64,000 bases of DNA, from the NCBI RefSeq assembly GCF_020740795.1, contig NC_067294.1, positions 19,163,001-19,227,000 of the forward strand, in the 5' to 3' direction. The translations under genes and the position numbers were made by a program. Every line of letters starts with the position of its first letter. The stretch's first letter is position 1. The DNA is from Apus apus (taxonomy: Eukaryota > Chordata > Aves > Apodiformes > Apodidae). Under the pieces are notes generated by a model that was not told the DNA's origin, made no database searches, and saw only the letters and a program-made list of their open reading frames with translations. Shown here piece after piece: positions 48,201 to 56,598 of this stretch.

Positions 48201-48923
48201 GACTGGGTACTGCCCACGCTTGCCCTGAGCATTGCCAGAGCCCCTTGCCCCTTGTGGAAGGGACATGGGAGCTGCCCTGGGTGGGGGCTGGTGCCCTGGC
48301 AGGTGATGTATGTGGGTGCTCTGACCTCCGAGGACTGAGGAGGTCCCTGCAGGTCTTTGCCACCAGCCTTCACCAGTGGGGCTGTCGCTGCTCTGCAGGT
48401 GTTGTTCAAGTATCAATCCCTGGTATCAAGCGAGGAGAGGTGACATGCCACCTCCCCGGCATTTACCAGGGGGATGAAGGGGGTGTGACAGGGACCTCTC
48501 TGCCGGTTCTCCGGCCTCCAGCCCCCGAGCACTGTTTGGTGCTGATGTGCGCTTGGCCTTGGCCCAGCTGCTGGCGCTGGTGGGGCTGCGGAAGGGGCTG
48601 GAGCGTGTCTTCTCCCTGCACGACCTGGGCTGGCTGGACGGCCTGCTGCCTGGGGCGGCCGGGAGAGAGCCAGAAGGAACCCGGCCCAGCAGGCGGAAGG
48701 AGGAGGAAAGAAATGGCGAGGAGGTGGGTGATGTCGGGGGCACTACGCGCTCTCGCAGCCGTCCCCGTGGGTGCTCCGGTGCCAGAGCTACGGCTGGGCC
48801 AGGGCTGAGCACCCCGGTGGACGCAGGGGTTGCAGCGCTGCCCGCCTAGTCTCCCCCTCCCTTCTTCCTCAGTCTGAGCTGATGCACCGCCAAGGGCGAG
48901 AGATCAACATCTCCGTGAACTAG
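35939..48923 (+). CDS. SLC4A9: Anion exchange protein 4 (SLC4 bicarbonate transporter)
   Basis: Member of the SLC4 family; mammalian AE4 is a basolateral Cl-/HCO3- or cation-dependent bicarbonate transporter of kidney and salivary epithelia. Twenty-one plus-strand exons keep one reading frame: about 985 residues from the ATG at 35939, or about 941 from 36071. A cytoplasmic band-3-type domain (exons 1-8) is followed by a 14-helix transport domain (exons 9-20) and the C-terminus INISVN, as in mammals. Landmarks are [10 protein letters not shown] in TM1, [17 protein letters not shown] in TM3, four Cys in the third outer loop and [12 protein letters not shown]. Neighbours HBEGF and ANKHD1 match the mammalian locus, which separates it from SLC4A4 and SLC4A7. 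The gene appears intact; only the start is uncertain. Confidence 0.95.
36208..37873 (+). other. SLC4A9: SLC4A9 intron 1
   Basis: A 1.67-kb intron with donor GTAGGC and acceptor CCTGGGCAG. It contains a CR1 3' fragment (37040-37640). The ORFs crossing it are not supported as exons. Confidence 0.8.
37040..37640 (+). mobile_element. CR1 LINE, 3' end fragment in SLC4A9 intron 1
   Basis: Degraded end of CR1 ORF2, with traces of the block coding [10 protein letters not shown] at about 37100 and [15 protein letters not shown] at about 37290. The 3' tail follows with GGTTGGACTGGATGGTCTGTGAAGG at about 37586-37610. Same orientation as the gene. Confidence 0.88.
37874..38034 (+). CDS. SLC4A9: SLC4A9 coding exon 2
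   Basis: 161 nt: [20 protein letters not shown], then [16 protein letters not shown] and [13 protein letters not shown]. It has the classical SLC4 cytoplasmic-domain motif [12 protein letters not shown], closer to the NBC paralogues than human AE4 is. Acceptor GGGCAG, donor GTATGT, phase 1. Confidence 0.93.
38234..38383 (+). CDS. SLC4A9: SLC4A9 coding exon 3
   Basis: 150 nt reading [20 protein letters not shown] and [17 protein letters not shown]. The second matches the mammalian QALLLQRPQHYNQTT region. Acceptor CTGTTGCAG, donor GTAGGC, phase 1. Confidence 0.9.
38552..38613 (+). CDS. SLC4A9: SLC4A9 coding exon 4
   Basis: A 62-nt exon in the variable linker, reading [20 protein letters not shown] and Q. 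Acceptor TTCTTTGCAG, donor GTAAGG, phase 0. It keeps the frame between exons 3 and 5. Confidence 0.82.
38688..38845 (+). CDS. SLC4A9: SLC4A9 coding exon 5
   Basis: 158 nt: [37 protein letters not shown] and [14 protein letters not shown], the conserved core of the band-3 cytoplasmic fold. Acceptor TTTCCTTTCAG, donor GTAACC, phase 2. Confidence 0.95.
38846..40571 (+). other. SLC4A9: SLC4A9 intron 5
   Basis: A 1.7-kb intron with no recognised repeat. A 199-codon ORF at 40189-40788 runs through exon 6 but is only the open frame around it. No extra exon is needed, because exons 5 and 6 join in phase as they do in mammals. Confidence 0.75.
40572..40659 (+). CDS. SLC4A9: SLC4A9 coding exon 6
   Basis: 88 nt: [20 protein letters not shown] and AMATLLTDE, matching the FLLLGP...YHEMGRA.A.LL motif of SLC4 proteins. 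Acceptor CACCTGCAG, donor GTGAGG, phase 0. Confidence 0.95.
40902..41056 (+). CDS. SLC4A9: SLC4A9 coding exon 7
   Basis: 155 nt: [40 protein letters not shown] and [11 protein letters not shown]. It contains the family signature FLDE.TVLPPG.WDP..RI.PP at the end of the cytoplasmic domain. Acceptor CCCTGCAG, donor GTAGGC, phase 2. Confidence 0.95.
41057..41692 (+). other. SLC4A9: SLC4A9 intron 7
   Basis: A 636-base intron containing a short antisense CR1 tail at 41445-41500. Nothing else recognised. Confidence 0.8.
41445..41500 (-). mobile_element. CR1 3' tail fragment, minus strand
   Basis: About 55 bases matching the reverse complement of the CR1 3' end (GGTTGGAAGGGACTTCTGAAG followed by ATCTAGTCCAACCACC). 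A minimal 5'-truncated insertion or an eroded remnant. Confidence 0.75.
41693..41809 (+). CDS. SLC4A9: SLC4A9 coding exon 8
   Basis: 117 nt of variable, His/Ala-rich linker ending [14 protein letters not shown], just before the membrane domain. Only this frame links exons 7 and 9 in phase. It matches mammalian ELQRTGR at its end. Acceptor TGCCACAG, donor GTGAGT, phase 2. Confidence 0.85.
42015..42189 (+). CDS. SLC4A9: SLC4A9 coding exon 9 (TM1)
   Basis: 175 nt: [20 protein letters not shown], then [19 protein letters not shown]. The membrane entry segment and TM1 of the transport core are nearly identical to mammalian AE4. Acceptor TGCCCCAG. The donor GTTGGT is weak by consensus but is the one that joins in frame to exon 10. 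Confidence 0.95.
42470..42603 (+). CDS. SLC4A9: SLC4A9 coding exon 10 (TM2-TM3)
   Basis: 134 nt: [20 protein letters not shown] and [22 protein letters not shown]2 and the half-helix TM3 line the ion site in SLC4 structures. Acceptor GCATTTCAG, donor GTACGT, phase 2. Confidence 0.96.
42718..42989 (+). CDS. SLC4A9: SLC4A9 coding exon 11 (TM4-TM5, loop start)
   Basis: 272 nt: [40 protein letters not shown] and [21 protein letters not shown]4, TM5 and the start of the third outer loop, with a glycosylation sequon NVT and SYSCVC. The KKML stretch sits where NBCs carry the stilbene-reactive KKM.K motif. Acceptor TCCACCAG, donor GTGAGC, phase 1. Confidence 0.96.
43650..43705 (+). CDS. SLC4A9: SLC4A9 coding exon 12 (outer loop)
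   Basis: 56 nt: [19 protein letters not shown], the hydrophilic third outer loop with a second sequon (NDT). Acceptor CCCTTGCAG, donor GTACAG, phase 0. The segment is not conserved; the splice sites and frame support it. Confidence 0.82.
43802..43984 (+). CDS. SLC4A9: SLC4A9 coding exon 13 (loop end, TM6)
   Basis: 183 nt: the rest of the outer loop with the last two of its four Cys ([20 protein letters not shown]), then TM6 ([20 protein letters not shown]) and [11 protein letters not shown]. Acceptor CCCTGCAG, donor GTGAGC, phase 0. Confidence 0.93.
44115..44228 (+). CDS. SLC4A9: SLC4A9 coding exon 14 (TM7)
   Basis: 114 nt: [20 protein letters not shown] and [20 protein letters not shown]7 has the family motif LVSDFA...D...G..TPKL.VP. 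The donor used here, GTGCTG, is weak. A better GTGGGA six bases on would add two residues. The family alignment (SEFKPT..RGW) favours the first. Confidence 0.9.
44843..45004 (+). CDS. SLC4A9: SLC4A9 coding exon 15 (TM8)
   Basis: 162 nt: [20 protein letters not shown], then [20 protein letters not shown] and LQ. It contains TM8 and the [12 protein letters not shown] motif, near-invariant across SLC4. Acceptor CTCTCTGCAG, donor GTCAGT, phase 0. Confidence 0.97.
45184..45362 (+). CDS. SLC4A9: SLC4A9 coding exon 16 (TM9-TM10)
   Basis: 179 nt: [40 protein letters not shown] and [14 protein letters not shown]9 and the half-helix TM10 complete the ion-binding site. Acceptor CCGTTGCAG, donor GTACAC, phase 2. 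Confidence 0.97.
45610..45682 (+). CDS. SLC4A9: SLC4A9 coding exon 17 (TM11)
   Basis: 73 nt: [20 protein letters not shown] and PVLK, TM11 with the REQR(L/V)TG motif (Arg from the split codon). Acceptor CACCCGCAG, donor GTACAG, phase 0. Confidence 0.96.
45683..47037 (+). other. SLC4A9: SLC4A9 intron 17
   Basis: A 1.36-kb intron carrying an internal CR1 reverse transcriptase fragment (46125-46350). No other feature recognised; the longer ORF at 46558-47169 simply runs through exon 18. Confidence 0.85.
46125..46350 (+). mobile_element. CR1 reverse transcriptase fragment
   Basis: About 225 bases coding [41 protein letters not shown] and, after a frameshift, FINDIVGSS. These match the fingers/palm part of CR1 ORF2. 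Both ends are lost and no 3' tail is present, so this is a decayed internal piece. Confidence 0.9.
47038..47106 (+). CDS. SLC4A9: SLC4A9 coding exon 18 (TM12)
   Basis: 69 nt: [20 protein letters not shown] and SIQ, the invariant [15 protein letters not shown] motif. Acceptor TGTCTTGCAG, donor GTGAGT, phase 0. Confidence 0.97.
47548..47562. repeat. Poly(T) tract in SLC4A9 intron 18
   Basis: Fifteen T on the plus strand, 440 bases past exon 18. Intron 18 (47107-47983) shows nothing else recognisable. Confidence 0.9.
47984..48157 (+). CDS. SLC4A9: SLC4A9 coding exon 19 (TM13)
   Basis: 174 nt: [40 protein letters not shown] and [18 protein letters not shown]. It carries the [10 protein letters not shown] motif and TM13. 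Acceptor CTCTATAG, donor GTATGA, phase 0. Confidence 0.97.
48568..48723 (+). CDS. SLC4A9: SLC4A9 coding exon 20 (TM14, tail)
   Basis: 156 nt: [20 protein letters not shown] and GWLDGLLPG, then a charged tail ([11 protein letters not shown]). Matches mammalian LGLVGVRKALERVF.....L.WLD.L.P. Acceptor TTGGCCCAG, donor GTGGGT, phase 0. Confidence 0.95.
48873..48923 (+). CDS. SLC4A9: SLC4A9 coding exon 21 (C-terminus)
   Basis: 51 nt ending the protein: [16 protein letters not shown] and TAG. SELM and EINISVN are shared with the human protein, which fixes the frame and the stop. Acceptor TTCTTCCTCAG. Confidence 0.95.
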   Translation, partial: SELMHRQGREINISVN

Positions 48924-49119
48924 GACGGCGGCCGGGGCGAGGCGAGGGGCAGCGGGGCCGGGGCAGGGCCGGCTCCATCGCACCTCAGCGTGGTCCGCGC
49001 GGGAAGGGGTTGAACATCTTCCCCCAAGCCGGCCCCGCTCTCGGCCCCCTCCCCCCAGCCCGGTACGCAGCGGTGACACCCCCGGCCCGGCCGCTGACAC
49101 AGACCACGTGGCCGCGCCG

Positions 49120-49809
49120 GGGTCGTCACGGGAGGCGGAGCCGCGCGGCCCGGAGGGACGGCGCCCTCGGCCTACGGCGGCCCGCGCTCGGGCGGGGGGC
49201 GGGGCGGAGGGGAGGCCGTTCGCCTCGACAGGCAGCGCCCCACTCCAATTGCCGCTCAGGACAGGCGGGCGTGTGCCGAGCTCCCGGGCTGACGGAGACC
49301 TTCAGCAGGGTTGGGAGGGGAGGGAGTCCCAGGGCAAGGAATAAACCAATCGAGCGGTGACAGACGCCGCGCGTTGTGAGTGACGTGCTTCCCGACCAAT
49401 GGAAACCCTCGAGTCAAAGGTTGGCTTTGACCGACAGCCGGCTTGCTCCATGGGCGCCCGCGGCTCTGGCGAGGCACGCGAGTGATGTCCCGGGCGGCCA
49501 ATCGGCTACCGGGAGGGTCAGGAAGCGACGCCGGCGGAGCGGGGCGGGGCGGCGGCCTCTAACCGCCTCGGCGTGCGCTCTCAGGGCAGCATGCTGGGAG
49601 CGCGTGACGCCAACTCGAGTGGCGGGTGCAGCGCCCAATCGCGCGCCGCCGTGCGCCGAGCGCGCCCAATGAGCGCGGGCAGAGCGGCGGGTGGGCGGGG
49701 CGGCACCCGCGGCCGGGTAGGGTGTGAGAAGTTAGTGGCGCTGCTGCGGTGCCGTGAGGGGACGGAGACGGCTGGGCTCTGCGAGCGGCGGCGGCTCCGG
49801 ATCAGCGCG
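49120..49809 (+). promoter_or_regulatory. ANKHD1: ANKHD1 CpG-island promoter with CCAAT array
   Basis: CpG-dense promoter upstream of ANKHD1. It contains six forward CCAAT pentamers (49245, 49346, 49396, 49498, 49635, 49666), a TGACGTG half-CRE at 49381 and Sp1-type GC boxes. No TATA box is visible. The transcription start probably lies close to 49700, leaving a short 5' UTR. NF-Y is the expected CCAAT binder, by general knowledge. Confidence 0.7.
49340..49345 (+). terminator. SLC4A9: Likely SLC4A9 poly(A) signal AATAAA
   Basis: The only AATAAA noted between the SLC4A9 stop and ANKHD1, 417 bases past the stop. It runs directly into a CCAAT box (AATAAACCAAT), so the end of SLC4A9 would overlap the ANKHD1 promoter. 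A G/T-rich stretch (GCGTTGTGAGTGACGTG) follows about 25 bases later. Confidence 0.55.
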
Positions 49810-50088
49810 ATGCTTACGGACGGCACCGCCGCCCCCGTCGGCGACGAGGAGATCGACTCGGTCGCTCCCCGCGCCCCGCCCGCCGCCGAGCCTCCCGCCG
49901 CGGCCGGGCCCTCCCCACTGGGCTTGCGGGCCGTGCGCCTCTTCGGGGAGGCCGGGCCCGGCGGGCCGGGAGGCCCCGGCGCGCCCGCGGCCGGCGAGGC
50001 CGCCCTCGACTTCAAGCTCGCGGCCGCCGTGCTGCGGAGCGGGGGCGGCGGCGGCGGCTCCGGCAGCGACGAGGACGAGGTGTCCGAG
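49810..50088 (+). CDS. ANKHD1: ANKHD1 coding exon 1
   Basis: Ankyrin repeat and KH domain protein 1 (the MASK orthologue) is a very large cytoplasmic and nuclear scaffold linked to Hippo/YAP signalling and RNA binding. This exon codes the 93-residue low-complexity N-terminus: MLTDGTAAPVGDEEIDSVAP, then RAVRLFGEAGPGG, AALDFKLAAAVLRSGGG and SDEDEVSE. The MLTD start, RTVRLFGEAGP, DAALDFKLAAAVLR and GSDEDEVSE blocks are shared with the human protein. The donor GTGAGC follows in phase 0. The ankyrin repeats and KH domain lie beyond the window. Confidence 0.95.
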
Positions 50089-53000
50089 GTGAGCTATCCC
50101 GCCGGCGGGCCCGACCCTCCCCTCGCGCCGCTTCCTGACAGGCCCGGCCGGCGGCCGAGGCCGGCGCCCGCCCTCCTGCTCGCCCTGCTGGGCTCGGCGC
50201 CGCCCCGGCCGGGCGCTCGGGTCGCTGGCCGCACCACACCCCCTTCACCCCCTCGCCCCGCCCGGGCCTCACGCCGCCATGGGCGTGTGCGGCCGCACCG
50301 GAGCCGCGGGGGCGGGGTCCCGGCGGCCCCGCACGGGCAGGGCGACCTAGGGCTTTTTGCTGAAGCAGGGGAGGAGGGAGGGAGACTCGGCACCGCCGCG
50401 CTTCTCGGTAGTCTCTGGGGAAAGGGGGCTGGACGCCCCGCCGGGAACCTCCTGGAGCGTCCCGGCGCTCTGTCTCTGCCTTCGGAGGGTGGGGGAAAAG
50501 ATGTCTCCCGTGCTGCTGCCTCCTGACCTCTAGGAGTGATTTCCACTCTGACCCAGGTTTGGAGGGGGCGGTGGGATTCTCCACCCTGTGGAGCATAAAG
50601 TAAAGCCTCTGGCCCCCTGGATTGCTGCGCTGGACTCCGAACGAAGAATGTGGGATTCTTGGACTCTCCTAAATTCCTGATATATATACATACGTACATA
50701 CACACTTTAATACAATAGAAATATTATTCAAGAAAATGGAAGAGGATAATGGAGGTGTCTTCCTTTGATCTTTCAAACCTGCAGAGAGTTTTAAGGGAAG
50801 GGTGTGGGGGAGAGACTGCATCCTTATCCCAACCCACATGGAGCATTGTTGGGCCTGTAAACTTGCATCTAATACTGCTTTATGTAGCCTAGGGAGAGAA
50901 GATAAATTAAGGTTTTTACCTGTCGCTGCTGCCCACTCATCCTACACCAAAGGGTGAATCTTACTTCCTTAGTTGCCTCTTTTAGAAAGAAGACTTGAGA
51001 TCACAGCTGCCATCATAACCCTCATGTAGTCTGAGTGGAAAGCAGGACAAAGTGGCTAGCACTCGCAGGCTTTTTGTGAATCCAGTATCTTGTAATTCTG
51101 TGTGCTTCTGCAGGGTAAAGAAGATGGTAGCTGAGGTGATACATACCAATTTTTCTTTATGGGCCAGGAGTGTGTACTTTGGTGTGTGTCCATATTTCTT
51201 CTGAAGTCAAAGGAGGGTAGCCTGTGTTCATTCTCCCGTGTCTAAATTTTTTGCCTTCTATTGATCTTTTGTCCAGCTCTCTTGAACTCTAAACTGACAG
51301 GTTTTGTCTGAATAAAAAAAGTGATTAAACTGATGTAAACGCAGATTTGCACTTCGCTCGTGACCACCTAACCTGAGATAAAAATTGTGTTACCAGCAGG
51401 ACATTTTAAATAAAAATCTAATGAGCAGGCAGATGAGCACTTGTGTGTGAATGTTCCTTGCGTGATTGGTATTCTGAACATATGTTCAAATACATACCTG
51501 TTTTGGGGAGCTGCAAGGCCTACTGTAGATAGACTGGGTTGCATGTAATTTGTGAGATTCAGCTCTGTAGGATGTCTTTCATGTCACATTTTAATGTATA
51601 TTTGAAGAAACAAAGCAGTAGTTCCAGAAATTGGAAAATTATGGGAAATGGGCTGTATCAGTGTATGTGGCTCTTTACAGCATGAGCAGAGTTCTGCTTT
51701 GAAAGCTTTTCCCTGTTGAACCTGCCCTGTTATTTAAAGAATGTGAAAATTGAACAGCTGAGGTGTTTACTAAACACTCTAATAGTAAGTATTAAGAAGA
51801 TAGCCTATTAAAAATAATGTCAGGGAGGTTGGCATTGAGGTAAAAAAAAAAAAGTTCCCAAACATCTGTTAAAGTAAAATTACGAATTTGAAAAACCTGG
51901 AAAAAAAAATTTCTCATTTAAAATATGTCATAATAAAAAGAAAAGTTGGAATTAAAGCCCTTGGAAATTTCCAGAATGCATGTAGAGGAGTTTGGCTAAT
52001 CTAGAAGCTGAAATTGCCTGGGGAGTTCTCCTGTCTTGTGTTTCTGGTTGTGGAGAGTCACCTGGGGAAGAAGCATGGGTGGGAAGGATGTGCCTTATAT
52101 CTGTGTTGTCTTGCTGGGCTATGAGGTATGGCTGGGAGGACCAATAGTGAATTTTTTTTCTTCTTTATATATGAGAACTAAAGAAGCACCTGTTGTCAGT
52201 GTTGTTTTTGTTGGTGGTTGTTTTGGTTTTTTTAAACAAAGAAAAGACAATAAGTTCTGGGGTGGAACATTGCAATTCTTGAACAGTGCTGCTTTGAAAA
52301 CCCAGTGACTGTTTGGAGTGTGGTCTTGTGCCATGAGTCACAGATTTGGATGTATGCCTTTAGCTGTGGAATTGGTGAGAACTGGAAGGGGGAATTCAAA
52401 TAAAGTGAGCATTTGCCATGCTGCCTTGATATGCACTCTTTACTTTTGAAGTAATAAAAATAATGGTAAAATATTCTGTAGGCTCTGCAGTGGTATTTAG
52501 GTTTTGTATCCTTGTCTTAGTCTGAGTTTAAATTGCTAAAATAATTGGATTCATCAAAATGGCAAATTAGGTAGAAAAGAAAATAATCAGGGAAGCGCAG
52601 GATGAAGAGTGTAATGAAGTATTCATCTAGAGAATGAAAAGAGCAATATATTTTAGCTTAACTTTTTGGAAAAGCTATTGCATCAGATTTTCAAGTACTT
52701 TACAGTGGGAGTATTGTCCACATTTTACAGGTGAAGAGTGTGCCACATTTATCCTGCCTTGCAGAACTGAGAGGAAAACCAAAGCTTTCTGGTTTCCTAG
52801 CTCAGTGCTAGGGTAGTCACTAAGCTGTTGGCTGAGAAACCCAGGGATGAAGTGGATCCTGTATAAATGAGTCGTGTCAGGTCTTAAGGTGAAATATAAA
52901 TGCAGCTGTAATATAGCTGAATATTTTCTAGAATTACCAGTTAAAATTATCACATGCAAACAGAAACAACTGCAAGCTGAAGCATGCCTTTAGGCATGGA

Positions 53001-54144
53001 AGGATGAGGCTGGGAGGCTTTGTGTTATTTCTGCATAAAACAGAGGGTAAAGCTGTGGTTCTCCTGGGCCTCGTGAGAAACTTTCTCCACTGGTTGCAGT
53101 TTTGGTTTTGGCCTTGGTGTAAATCGTTGCCTGGTTGCCTTCTAAGCTGAATCAGGGTTCGGACACAGCCTGCAACCTGTTTAGGGTGAGATTTTGATGT
53201 AATTGTAACTGTATTACTAGCTCTCCTTGTGAATTTTGTTGACAATTAAAGTGGTGTCAAAGACACGAGTATTAAACAACCTCTTCCGTACTGGTTGAGA
53301 AGCCTATAGGTCAAGGTGAAGGCGTGCTGCAGGGCAGTGATTAATAGTGCATGGATGTGAAGTCCATAGGGTCCTTGGTGGTTGAGGGCTTCTGGCCACG
53401 GAGCACACAGGTTCTTATCAAAAACCATTGTATAGCAGACTGAGCAGTAGAAACAGAGTTGAAGCAAGTGATAAACATGGCAGTGTTAGTGCTTGCAGGA
53501 TTGTGCAGTTTGCTGATCTGTTGTAAATCAAGGAGGAGAAGCCAGCTGTGCTGACCAAAGTATCAGGGCATCTTGGAACTCGATTCAGTAAGTAGCTTTT
53601 GGGGGTGACATGTAGCAAGTCTCTTGTGTTCTGTAGTGCAGGAGTTTAGAAGCCTTCAGTGGCAACTGGAGCTCATGCACTCCTTGGCTATGGAGCCGGT
53701 AACAGAGCTCTCAGCTTCCCTTGCCAGAGGAGGCTGTCTGCTGCCACCAGCTTGCCTTACTTAAGCCTGTACCTATTGCATAAGCCTCTGGGGATATTTA
53801 CATAAAGCATAATTAAAAATCAGACATAACCTACCTCCTCCAATGAGTAGAATTAATAGTCAAATGGCATGTACTCCAGATCAGTTCAGTACTTGGAGAT
53901 TTTTTCTGGGGCTTAGTTTTTTTTCTTCCTCACCCCCCCTGCTCCCAATGTGAGGTCTTTTAGTTTTTAAACTGGGTTTTGAATTCAGAGTAAATAGGTA
54001 GTTTGTTTTAAATTGGCAGTGTAGTCTGTTAAAGTTATTGCAAGGTTATAGAACCTTCTCAGTGTGGCACTGCTTCTTCAGGGGTATACACAAGGTATCT
54101 TTGGCTTCTCTGGTTAATTTAATGCTATTATTAAGTATCACAGA

Positions 54145-54260
54145 ATCAGAATCACAGAATCATCCTGTTAGAAAGGACCCTGAAGATCATGAAGTCCAAC
54201 CATAACCTAAATCCACCAACCATAACCTAATCTACACATTCAGTGCTTATACCTTTCATT
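54145..54260 (-). mobile_element. CR1 3' tail fragment, minus strand
   Basis: About 115 bases: a short duplicated tail (ATCAGAATCACAGAATCATCC) and the reverse complement of the CR1 3' end, with CATAACCTAAATCCACCAACC. It closely resembles the tail of the element at 2652. Confidence 0.87.
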
Positions 54261-54649
54261 TTTCTTTATTATATTTGAAATAATGTAAATAAAAACATTT
54301 TTTTGATCACAAGAAATAGAAATTTAAAAAGTTGGTGCAAATTCAGGTAGAAAATAATAGAGAAGACTTTTCTCTGAAAAATAAAATTTTCAGTTTAGCA
54401 GTTGATGTTTGTCTAATTTCGAGTAGCTCTTTCAAAGGTGAGGAAGTAAGAGATAAAAGAAAATGGAAAATTTTCTTCAAGAATTATTCACTGTTTAGAA
54501 AACATCAGTAGACAATGGTTTCAGGCTTAAGGATGTGGAGAACTGGGTTAGTAGGGTGTTAATTTATTCCCAGCCTGATCAAGCACCTAATTCTTGGAAA
54601 AGTCTTGGTAGGTGTCTCTATAACTTTGGAAGTCTGGCCTGTGGTAGCT

Positions 54650-55152
54650 AGCTTGTGTCCAGTTCTGGGCCCCTCAGTTCAAGAAGGACAGGGAACTGCT
54701 TGAAAGAGTCCAATGCAGAGCTACAAAGATGATGGAGAGAGTGGAACATCTCCCCGATGAGGAAAGGCTGAGGGAGCTGGGTCTCTTTAGCTTGGAGAAG
54801 AGGAGACCGAGGGACGACCTCATCAATGTTTGCAAATACATTAAGGGTGTCTGGAGGACAGAGCCAGGCTTTTTACAGTGATGTCTAGTGATAGGACTAG
54901 GGGCAGTGGGTACAAACTGGACCATAGGAGGTTCCACGTAAACATCAGAATAAACTTCTTTACTGTGAGAGTGACAGAGCACTTGAAAAGACTGCCCAGA
55001 GAGGTTGAGTCTTCTTTGCTGGAGACATTCAAAACCCACCTGAACACGTTCCTGTGTGATGTGCTCTGGGTGATCCTGCTCTGGCAGGGGGGTTGGACTG
55101 GGTGATCTTTTGAGGTCCCTTCCAACCCCTAAGATTCTGTGATTCTGTGAAA
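54650..55152 (+). mobile_element. CR1 LINE, 3' end fragment in ANKHD1 intron 1
   Basis: The last 500 bases of a CR1 very similar to the copy at 7218-8347. It has CCAGTTCTGGGCCCCTCAGTT, the block coding [16 protein letters not shown], the 3' UTR and the terminal AAGATTCTGTGATTCTGTGA repeat. 5'-truncated, same orientation as the gene. Confidence 0.94.
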
Positions 55153-56581
55153 CAATCTAGCTGGTTATGCTTAATACTTACTATTCAATATCAGTTAAAA
55201 ATGATCTGATTTCTAAATTTTCTGGCAGAACTTTTACTTCCCCTCAGTGCAGCTTGACCCAGATGAATACATGACCTAAAATAAATGTCAGCAACTGTTT
55301 TCTAATGATAGGCGTAGAAAGTAAAGATGTGAAATACTGCTATATAATTATATAGATATGCAGTGCTGCATCCCCTTGGTAAGGAAAGATTTACCAAATT
55401 TAGCAGAACGTCTATATTTAGCTACAAATTTGCACATAGGTTTCACTGATCAACTGGTTAGAGCAAGGAGGGGAGGGTTCGTTGCAGCATTAATGCAAAT
55501 CAAGAGTAGAGCTGGGGAATCTCAAGTTCTTGTATTCTGACTTAAGTTGGGGCTACCCAGCTGCTCCCTTGTGGGCTTGATATTTGGAATGCTTTCCTCT
55601 CTCCTCCTGTCTCAGAGGATCCTGAAAGGATCCTATAAGGACAGCTGGATGATGCTGTTGGGTCATTGTCCTGTGCTTAGAGCTCAAACCGTACCTGTGA
55701 CATTCACTTAAGAGTAGGTGTGGAGGGAAGGGGGATATAAAGGTAATCCTTTTCCCATGCACACATGTGGCCTGGCCGTTAAAAGTACGAGCAGCCCCAT
55801 TACTGGAGTGGCATGCTTTCTGAAGGAGTTTAGAACTGGGGTTTAGATCCTGCAAATGAGGAGGCTGCATAGCTTTGGTCTTAATAGGTCATTTTGAGTC
55901 CTTATTAGATATACAGAGGTTCCATAGAAGTATTAAGCTGTTGTTGGGGGGTAAAAGTGACTCTTGGAATTAAAACAGAGACCTGTCTGACTTACATGGA
56001 AAAAGGAACCCTCCCGAGATCGGTTTCTCACTTAATGAAGCAAGTAAAATAACTATTGTATCTTTTTTGAGGACTTGGTGTTTAAGTTAAGCTCGGAAGC
56101 CTCAGTCTTCAGTAGGATACTTCTGTTTTCCTTCATCTTTCCTAATAGCAGTCAATGTGCCATGGAAATGCCATGTAAAGTCCTTGTGGAAAGCTGATCT
56201 CCCGAATGGCCATGTCTGTGTGACTCGCTGCTGTCAGGAAAACTTCAGTTGTTTTCAGGTACTTTGGTAAATTTAGGAAGTTTTTGGAATGTGCCTGACC
56301 TTGGGTTATCTTGAATAGAAGCTTCCTCGTTGATACCTTGTATGACCTTGGTCTTCTGTGATAAGCTGAAGATCAGTTTAACTTTCAGATGATAGAAATA
56401 CTGATTTTTGTAGCAACCTCGTTCCTGCAGTCTGCATTATGAAACCATGCTGCCTCTGAGTAAGAGGAAACAGTGGGTACAGATCAATTAATATTTGGAT
56501 TTAAGGGTTCATTTAGTTAGGACAATATGCTTGTCTGCTCTATAACCTTTTGGTACACCTCATTAAGAGGTGGTTTCTGTA

Positions 56582-56598
56582 TTTTTTTTTTTTTTTTC
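56582..56598. repeat. Poly(T) tract
   Basis: Seventeen consecutive T bases in ANKHD1 intron 1. Confidence 0.9.

Noticed and set aside
49573-50526. 317-codon ORF starting upstream of ANKHD1
   Set aside because: The conserved protein starts at the internal ATG at 49810 and the exon ends at the donor at 50089. The extra codons are promoter/5' UTR and intron read-through.
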